Source: Polyangiaceae bacterium
GTDB taxonomy: Bacteria > Myxococcota_A > Polyangia > Polyangiales > Polyangiaceae
Direction: 5' to 3'
NCBI GenBank assembly: GCA_013361525.1
Contig: JABFXY010000019.1
Coordinates: 62,001 to 126,000 of the forward strand
DNA length: 64,000 nt
Position 1 is the first letter of the stretch, and each line of letters opens with the position of its first letter. Positions 55,162 to 61,400 of this stretch are shown here, piece after piece. A model generated the notes under the pieces. That model had not been told where the DNA came from, ran no database searches, and saw only the letters and a list, made by a program, of their open reading frames with translations. Position numbers and translations under genes: made by a program.

Positions 55162-56385
55162 ATGTTGCCCTTCGACGAAGCGCAGAGACGCCTCGTCTCG
55201 TCGGTGGCCCCGGTCGACGCGGAGCGCGTCGGGATCTTCGAGGCGGATGGGCGCGTCCTCGCCGAGGACATCGTCGCGCCGTGGTCGCTTCCGTCGTTCG
55301 ATCACAGCTCCATGGACGGATACGCGGTACGCACGGCCGAGCTCGGCGGCGCCCCGCCCCATCGACTCCCCGTTCGTGGGACGAGCGCGGCCGGTGGACC
55401 GATCGCCGCCGCGCCCTCGGACGGCGCGGTCCGCATCTACACCGGAGCGCCGCTTCCGATCGGGATGGATGCCGTCATCATGCAAGAGGACGTCACCGCG
55501 ACGGACGTCGGTGGCGTGCCCTTCATTTCGTTCGACACGCAACCCGCGCCCAGCGCATGGATTCGGCGGCGCGGTGACGACCTCGCGGAGGGATCGATCG
55601 CGCTCGCGAAAGGTCGCCGCCTGAGCCCCGGATCCGTCGCGCTCGCGGCGGCGCTGAACCGCGCTTCGCTTTTGGTCGCGCGCCGGCCGGTGGTCACGAT
55701 CCTCGGGACCGGCGACGAGCTTCGGACACCGGGCGATCCTCCGCGCGAGAGCTCGGTCGTCGAGTCGAACGGCTTCTTCGTCGCGTCCGCGGCACGGCGG
55801 GTCGGCGCCATCGCACGCCTCGGCCCCTTCGTGCGCGACGATCCCGACGCAGCTCGCGACGCCGTGAAGGCCGCTCTCGCGGGGACCGATTTGCTCGTCA
55901 CGATCGGCGGCGTCAGCGTCGGCGACCGCGACTTCGTTCGGCCCGCGCTCGAAGCGGCGGGCGTGTCGATAGAGTTCTACAAAGTGGCGATGAAGCCGGG
56001 GAAGCCGCTCACCGTGGGCAGGCACGGCAGGACACTCGTGCTGGGCCTTCCGGGAAACCCGGCGTCGGCCTCGCTCACGTTTCTTCTCTTCGGCGTGCCC
56101 GTGCTGCGCGCGATGATGGCGGAGCTCGATCCCCTGCCCTCCCCGCGCAAGCTCCGCGTCGAGGGCCGGCTGTCACGTAAACCGGGACGAACCGAGTTCG
56201 CTCGTGCGCGCCTGTTGCGCGACGACGCCGGCGACTACGCGACGCTCCTTCCGAATCAGGCGTCGGGCGCGGTGACATCGTTCGCCGAGGCCGACGCGCT
56301 CGCCGTCATCGACGCGAGCCGAGGCGATTTCCAAGGACCGGACACGCTCGAGGTGATCGCCGTCTCGGACATTCTGAAAACCTGA
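55162..56385 (+). CDS. moeA: MoeA molybdopterin molybdotransferase
   Basis: Full-length MoeA, 407 residues: SFDHSSMDGYAVR, IYTGAPLPIGMDAVIMQED, RRRGDDLAEG, TILGTGDELRTPG, TIGGVSVGDRDFVRPAL and LGLPGNPASA. It inserts molybdate into adenylylated molybdopterin. GGAGG precedes the ATG. Third gene after patatin and moaB. Confidence 0.96.
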   Translation: MLPFDEAQRRLVSSVAPVDAERVGIFEADGRVLAEDIVAPWSLPSFDHSSMDGYAVRTAELGGAPPHRLPVRGTSAAGGPIAAAPSDGAVRIYTGAPLPIGMDAVIMQEDVTATDVGGVPFISFDTQPAPSAWIRRRGDDLAEGSIALAKGRRLSPGSVALAAALNRASLLVARRPVVTILGTGDELRTPGDPPRESSVVESNGFFVASAARRVGAIARLGPFVRDDPDAARDAVKAALAGTDLLVTIGGVSVGDRDFVRPALEAAGVSIEFYKVAMKPGKPLTVGRHGRTLVLGLPGNPASASLTFLLFGVPVLRAMMAELDPLPSPRKLRVEGRLSRKPGRTEFARARLLRDDAGDYATLLPNQASGAVTSFAEADALAVIDASRGDFQGPDTLEVIAVSDILKT

Positions 56386-56394
56386 CCGCTTCTA

Positions 56395-56422
56395 TTGACT
56401 AGCGGTCAACAGCACCTAGACT
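56395..56422 (+). promoter_or_regulatory. Promoter with palindromic operator for monooxygenase
   Basis: TTGACT (-35, 56395-56400), a 16-base spacer, and TAGACT (-10, 56417-56422). The -35 is part of the palindrome TTGAC-TAGCG-GTCAA (56395-56409). Such short palindromes over a -35 are typical TetR-type repressor sites. The regulator gene is not nearby. Confidence 0.55.
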
Positions 56423-56496
56423 GTCCTCGGCTTCATGGTGCGGGGGCGTGTGCCTTCGCGCGCGATCGAACCTCCATACGACGGAGCGGACCGAAC

Positions 56497-58020
56497 ATGA
56501 CCACCGAGCGCGCCATCATCATCGGCTCCGGGTTCGCCGGACTCTGCGCAGCGATTCAGCTCAAGAAGGCGGGGATCGATTTCACGATCCTCGAGCGCGA
56601 CGAGGCGATCGGCGGCACCTGGTGGGCGAATCGCTACCCGGGCTGTGCGTGCGACGTCGAGTCGCACTTCTATTCGTACTCGTTCGAGCCGAACCCTCGC
56701 TTCTCACGCGCGTTCGCGCCGCAAGCCGAGATCCTCGCCTACGTCGAGCACTGCGTCGAAAAGTACGGCCTGCGCCCGCACGTGCAGCTGCGCACCAACG
56801 CCGTCGGCGCGACGTTCGACGAGTCGCGCGGGACGTGGGAGGTCGACACCTCGGACGGGCGGAAGCTCCGGGCGCGCTACCTCATCTCGGGATCCGGTGG
56901 GCTCAGCCGCCCGTCGGTCCCCGATATCCCGGGCCTGTCGGCCTTCGAGGGTGACTCGTTCCACTCGGCGCGCTGGCGCGACGGGTACGACTTCACGGGC
57001 AAAGACGTCGCCGTGATCGGAACCGGCGCGAGCTCGGTCCAGATCGTGCCGGAGATCGCACGGCGCGTACGCAAGCTGTACGTCTTTCAGCGAACGCCGG
57101 CGTGGATCATCCCGCGCCCCGACCGCGCGATCGGCGACGCGGAGCGCATGTTGCTCGAGCGGTTCCCGTCGATGTTGCGAGCCCAACGGTACGCGCTGTT
57201 CGCGCGACGTGAGCTCTTCTGGCTGGGCATGGTCCCGGGATCGCCGGTCGGAAAGATCGCGGCGCGGATGGCGCGCAGACACTTGCGGTCGGTGCGTGAT
57301 CCCGAGCTGCGACGGAGGCTGACGCCGAACTACGACATCGGCTGCAAGCGCATCCTGCTCTCGAACGATTTCTACCCCGCGATTCAGCGCGACAACGTCG
57401 AGCTCGTCACGGACCCGATCGAGTCGGTCGTGGCGCGCGGAATTCGAACCGCGGGCGGCACGACCCGCGTGCTCGACACGGTGGTCCTCGCGACGGGTTT
57501 TCACGCAGCGGACGCCGTCGCTCCTTTCTCCGTGCGCGGCCGCGACGGGCGGGATCTCGCAACCGAGTGGAAGGACGGCGCCGAGGCGTACAAGGGCACG
57601 ATGGTGTCGGGCTTCCCGAATCTGTTCCTGATCGTCGGCCCGAACACCGGCCTCGGTCACGGGTCGATGATCTTCATGATCGAGTCGCAGGTCGCGTACA
57701 TGATGAGCGCCATCCGCGCGATGCGCGCGAGCGGCGCCGTCACGGCGGACGTGCGCGCCGACGCGCAGGCTCGATACAACACGACGCTCCACGAGCGGCT
57801 CTCGCAGCGCGTGTGGTCCACCGGCGGCTGCAAGAGTTGGTACCAAACCGCGTCGGGGAAAAACGTCACCCTCTGGCCGGGGACGATGACCGAGTTCAAC
57901 CTCATGCTCCGAAAGTTCGACCCCGAGGCGTACGAGCTCGGGCGTCGGCTCGAACGAGAGCACGAGGTCATACCGACGGTGCGCACCGCGAACGAAGCCT
58001 CTGTCGCTCAAGGCGGCTGA
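56497..58020 (+). CDS. Second Baeyer-Villiger-type monooxygenase
   Basis: Product of 507 residues: FAD motif IIIGSGFAGLCAAIQL, GGTWWANRYPGCACDVESH, fingerprint FEGDSFHSARW (FxGxxxHxxxW), and second Rossmann VAVIGTGASSVQIVPEI, then ATGFHAADAV. All catalytic elements are intact. The GGTWWANRYPG pattern is of the cyclohexanone/phenylacetone monooxygenase-like type, and this type often oxidises ketones or lipids. It lies between moeA and moaE but faces its own operator-like promoter. Related to, but not identical with, the enzyme at 8.7 kb. Confidence 0.93.
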   Translation: MTTERAIIIGSGFAGLCAAIQLKKAGIDFTILERDEAIGGTWWANRYPGCACDVESHFYSYSFEPNPRFSRAFAPQAEILAYVEHCVEKYGLRPHVQLRTNAVGATFDESRGTWEVDTSDGRKLRARYLISGSGGLSRPSVPDIPGLSAFEGDSFHSARWRDGYDFTGKDVAVIGTGASSVQIVPEIARRVRKLYVFQRTPAWIIPRPDRAIGDAERMLLERFPSMLRAQRYALFARRELFWLGMVPGSPVGKIAARMARRHLRSVRDPELRRRLTPNYDIGCKRILLSNDFYPAIQRDNVELVTDPIESVVARGIRTAGGTTRVLDTVVLATGFHAADAVAPFSVRGRDGRDLATEWKDGAEAYKGTMVSGFPNLFLIVGPNTGLGHGSMIFMIESQVAYMMSAIRAMRASGAVTADVRADAQARYNTTLHERLSQRVWSTGGCKSWYQTASGKNVTLWPGTMTEFNLMLRKFDPEAYELGRRLEREHEVIPTVRTANEASVAQGG

Positions 58021-58038
58021 ACGCGAGCGAGCGCTGCG

Positions 58039-58521
58039 TCAGCGGTGATGGGCGTGCGCGTGGCCGTGCTCGTCGTCGCCGAAGCAGCGCGCATCGCGCC
58101 AGCCGACCCAGTACGGTCCGTCCGGCCCGTGCTCGCGCTTCCACACCGGCAGGCGAGCTTTGATCTCGTCGATGAGCCGGCGGCACGCGGCGAACGCCTC
58201 GCCGCGGTGAGGCGCGCTCGCCGCGCAGACGACAGCCACGTCGCCGACCTGGAGCGCGCCGATCCGATGCGACGCGAATACGCGAACACCCGCTGTTTCT
58301 GCTTCGATCTCGGCTTCGATGCGAGCGAGCTCGGCCTCGGCCATCGAGCCGTAGGCTTCGTACTCCAGGAGCGTCACCGCGCGGCCTTCGTTGGTCTCAC
58401 GGACGACGCCGAGAAACGTCGCGACCGCGCCCGCACCTCGGTGCGAAACGGCGTCGACGGCCTCGTCGAGGCTCAGCCGCTCGGCGCGAATGCGCGGCGC
58501 CTTATCGCTTGTCGCGGACAT
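58039..58521 (-). CDS. moaE: MoaE, molybdopterin synthase large subunit
   Basis: Product of 160 residues: GAVATFLGVVRETNEG, LEYEAYGSMAEAEL, HRIGALQVGD, AAPHRGEAFAACR and the catalytic Lys in LPVWKREH. It transfers sulfur from MoaD to precursor Z. A His-rich end (DDEHGHAHAHHR) is added; it could bind metal. The start overlaps the upstream moaC fusion gene by 20 bases. Confidence 0.95.
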   Translation of the reverse strand: MSATSDKAPRIRAERLSLDEAVDAVSHRGAGAVATFLGVVRETNEGRAVTLLEYEAYGSMAEAELARIEAEIEAETAGVRVFASHRIGALQVGDVAVVCAASAPHRGEAFAACRRLIDEIKARLPVWKREHGPDGPYWVGWRDARCFGDDEHGHAHAHHR

Positions 58522-59809
58522 AGTTTCCGGTCCTGCCGCCGCTCTTCGTGAGAAGGCGAATGTCGCCGATCACCATTTCGCGATCGATGCCCTTGAGCAT
58601 GTCGTAGATCGTCAGGCACGCGACGCTCACCGCCGTCATCGCTTCCATCTCGACGCCGGTTCGATCGAGCGCCTCGACGACGGCGGTCACGCTGAGCGTG
58701 CCGGTGGACACTTCGATGTCGAGGGTGACCTCGACGCTGGTCACGGCGACGTGATGGCAAAGCGGGATCAGCTCCGGCGTTCGCTTGGCAGCCATGATGC
58801 CGGCGAGCCGAGCGCTCGCGAGCACGTCGCCTTTCGGAGTGTCGTTGCGCAGGAGGCGCTGCGCCGTCTCGACGCGCATGCGGACGTGCCCCGAAGCCGT
58901 CGCACGCCGCCGCGTGATCTCCTTCTCGCCGACGGAGACCATCCGCACGTGCCCTGCCTCGTCGAGGTGAGAGCTGACGAAGTTGTCCCCCTCCCCGAAC
59001 GAGCGCACGTCCGAGGACGGAGGCACGGTCGGCGGGCGCGGTGGTTCGCTCGGCAGCGACGACGAGCGGTTCTGCTGCAGATCGAGCGGCGTCGGACGAT
59101 CCTCGAAGAACGAAGGCGGCATCAACGCCATCGGGATCGACGGCTCCACGAGGTTGAGCTCCGGGGTCGGTCGGTCCGACGGCGGAGCTGCGGCCGGACG
59201 CTTCGGCGCGCGCGCTCCGAACGGTTCGTTGGACGTGCGCGCAGGAAGGTCGCTGGATCGCGGGTCCACGCGCATCGAAGGGACACGCTGTTCTTCCACC
59301 AAGGCGGGAGCCTGCGGCGCGGGGTTCGGATGTAACTTCCGCGAAGACGGCACGGGCGCCCGCGGCGGGGCGAGGACGACCGACGCGGCGACCTCGAGCC
59401 GATTCGGATCGTCGTGCGCGATCGATCGCCGCATCACGTGGACCAGCGCATATCGGTCGAGCGCGCGCAGCTTCGACCAACCGATCGGATCGAGTGCGCG
59501 CTTCGGGCCCAGCGCCGCGTTCAGCTGCTCCGGCGGCGTGCGCGCGTCGGGATCGGCGACCGGCTTGATGCGCGCCGGCGGCATCGAGCTTCGGCGGACG
59601 ATGCGCTCCACCTGTGACGTGTCGACGCTGTCGCGCGCACCGAGGATCGCGAGGTCGAGACGGTCTTTGTAGACGAGGGACTGATACCCCTCGAGGGAAA
59701 GCCTCAGACCGGCGACGTCGAGCGCGCGCCTGGCCGCGAGCGGCAACAGCGAGAGGGCGTCACCGACATCCTCGAACGAAAAGACGACATCTTCGACTCG
59801 TTCCGTCAT
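58502..59809 (-). CDS. NarM-like domain fused to MoaC
   Basis: Product of 435 residues. Residues ~278-435 are MoaC: HVRMVSVGEKEITRRRAT, PLCHHVAVT, EMEAMTAVSVACLTIYDML and KGIDREMVIGDI with the catalytic Lys and Asp. Residues 1-~150 (VFSFEDVGDALSLLPLAARR, LDVAGLRLSLEGYQSLV, WSKLRALDRYALVHV) look like the NarM/nitrate-reductase-associated family, needed for nitrate reductase in cyanobacteria. The linker (~150-277) is Pro/Ser/Ala-rich. MoaC makes cyclic pyranopterin. The fusion suggests the cofactor is channelled to a nitrate-reductase-like enzyme. The NarM assignment is tentative. Confidence 0.85.
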   Translation of the reverse strand: MTERVEDVVFSFEDVGDALSLLPLAARRALDVAGLRLSLEGYQSLVYKDRLDLAILGARDSVDTSQVERIVRRSSMPPARIKPVADPDARTPPEQLNAALGPKRALDPIGWSKLRALDRYALVHVMRRSIAHDDPNRLEVAASVVLAPPRAPVPSSRKLHPNPAPQAPALVEEQRVPSMRVDPRSSDLPARTSNEPFGARAPKRPAAAPPSDRPTPELNLVEPSIPMALMPPSFFEDRPTPLDLQQNRSSSLPSEPPRPPTVPPSSDVRSFGEGDNFVSSHLDEAGHVRMVSVGEKEITRRRATASGHVRMRVETAQRLLRNDTPKGDVLASARLAGIMAAKRTPELIPLCHHVAVTSVEVTLDIEVSTGTLSVTAVVEALDRTGVEMEAMTAVSVACLTIYDMLKGIDREMVIGDIRLLTKSGGRTGNYVRDKR

Positions 59810-59810
59810 G

Positions 59811-60899
59811 TCAGCCGCCGATCGCGCGCATGCTCACGCGCGCCGCCGAGTCTTCGGTGCATCCTTTGAAGGTGCGCCCATCCGGCTTCAGGGCCCAGGC
59901 ATCGTTCACCAGGGCGGCGACCGCCTCGGCGGATTCGACCCGCAACGCGGGAGCGGCTTCGACACCGACGTCGGTCGCGAGGCACGGGCGAAGCGTGCCG
60001 GTCGAGGACACGCGAAGCCGGTCGCAGGACGAGCAATACGTGTCGCTCGTGCCCGAGATGAACCCGACCCGACGATCCGGTCGGCCTCGCGCCGCGATAT
60101 AGCGAGCGGGGCCGCGATCCGGCTCGGGCTCGGCGGCGCCGTCCTCCAGTAGGGGCGCGAGACGCGCGCGCATCTCGGCGACGGTGACGAGCTGCGAGCG
60201 CGCGAGCTTCGCGCCTTCCGCGATCGGCATGACCTCGAGAAATCGCGGCACGAGACCGCGCTCCCACGCGAAATGGACGAGCGGCTCGAGCTCGTCGTCG
60301 TTCACCCCGCGAAGGACGACGGTGTTGAGCTTGAGCGGACGTAGTCCCGCTCGAAGCGCGGCCTCGATGCCCTCGAGAACGGGCTCGAGCTCGCCCCCGC
60401 GCGTGATTGCACGGAACCGCTCCGAATCGAGCGTATCGATGGAAACGTTGACCCGTCGCAGGCCCGACGCTGCGAGCGGCACGGCGAGCCGCGCGAGCTG
60501 GGAGGCGTTCGTCGTGAGCGCGAGATCGAGCTCGTCCCGGGATACACCCGCGGCTTCCGCGGCGAGCACGATGGTCTCGATGATGCGGACGACGTCGGGG
60601 TGAATGAGCGGCTCGCCCCCCGTCAATCGGATGCGGCGCACGCCGGCGCGGACGAGGCCTTCGACGAGCACCCTCCACGCCTTCACGTCGAGGCGCTCGC
60701 GAACGTACCCGTCGCTGCGGGACGGTCTGCAATACGTACAAGCGAAGTCGCATCGGTCGGTGACCGAGAGACGAACGCTCCTCGGTGGAGGAGCCGTCAC
60801 CGGATGAACCCCGGATCCGCCGCCGGAGCCCAATATCGGGAGCGCGCGCCGTGGGGTTCCCCCCTGGCTCGCGGTGCGCTGTGCTGTCCCCGACGGCAC
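59811..60899 (-). CDS. moaA: MoaA, GTP 3',8-cyclase
   Basis: Radical SAM enzyme of 362 residues: CDFACTYC cluster at the N-terminal side, IRLTGGEPLIHPD, second cluster CSSCDRLRVSSTGTLRPC, and C-terminal GG (MRAIGG) that the reaction requires. First step of molybdopterin synthesis, with MoaC. An extension of ~35 residues precedes the usual start; the GTG at 60899 is four bases after moaD. The stop lies one base before the NarM-MoaC start. Confidence 0.95.
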   Translation of the reverse strand: MPSGTAQRTASQGGTPRRALPILGSGGGSGVHPVTAPPPRSVRLSVTDRCDFACTYCRPSRSDGYVRERLDVKAWRVLVEGLVRAGVRRIRLTGGEPLIHPDVVRIIETIVLAAEAAGVSRDELDLALTTNASQLARLAVPLAASGLRRVNVSIDTLDSERFRAITRGGELEPVLEGIEAALRAGLRPLKLNTVVLRGVNDDELEPLVHFAWERGLVPRFLEVMPIAEGAKLARSQLVTVAEMRARLAPLLEDGAAEPEPDRGPARYIAARGRPDRRVGFISGTSDTYCSSCDRLRVSSTGTLRPCLATDVGVEAAPALRVESAEAVAALVNDAWALKPDGRTFKGCTEDSAARVSMRAIGG

Positions 60900-60902
60900 G
60901 CC

Positions 60903-61181
60903 TTACCCTCCCGCGACCGGAGGAAGGAGAGCGACCTCGTCACCGGGAGCGACGCGATCGGAAGCAAACGCGTACGTCCCGTTCACCGCGATGCGGATCG
61001 AGGCGCGGTAGGGCTCGAGCGCGGGATAACGGCGGAGCAGCACCGGCCAGAGCTCTTCGACCGTGCACGAAGCCACGTCGAGCTCGGCCTCGGGCGCACC
61101 GATCACGTCACGCACCGCGGCGAACGCCAAGAGGCGCACGCTGCCTGCGGTGCTCGTTTCGACGTCCGGCAACGACTGCAT
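60903..61181 (-). CDS. moaD: MoaD, molybdopterin synthase small subunit
   Basis: Ubiquitin-like sulfur carrier of 92 residues ending in PPVAGG; the terminal Gly-Gly is thiocarboxylated. VRLLAFAAVRDVIG and VNGTYAF are the family pattern. ATG at 61181 chosen because the longer form adds a Pro/Gly-rich leader. Head of the minus-strand moaDA-(narM-moaC)-moaE unit; the adjacent 219-bp gap to the divergent kinase gene contains TATATT at 61384-61389 as a weak -10 for the kinase. Confidence 0.92.
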   Translation of the reverse strand: MQSLPDVETSTAGSVRLLAFAAVRDVIGAPEAELDVASCTVEELWPVLLRRYPALEPYRASIRIAVNGTYAFASDRVAPGDEVALLPPVAGG

Positions 61182-61400
61182 AGGGGGGCGCCCCCAACGT
61201 AGCAAAAACCTACCCGCGCGGCCCTATGTCATCTGCGTCGGACAGCGCGTCGCTCGTCGGCCGTGACCCTCCACGTTGCATTCTTGAAAGACGATCCCCC
61301 ATGCGTGCGGTCCGACCGGACGTGGTGATGAAAAGGTGAGGTTCGGAGGGCTCTGATGCACTAGCGCCCACGCTGCCTTTCTCTATATTCGGGCGAGCCC

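Noticed and set aside
54621..56385. Moco riboswitch in the cofactor cluster
   Set aside because: Genes are packed with one to few bases between them, leaving no leader for it; the gap before moaD shows no such structure that I can recognise.
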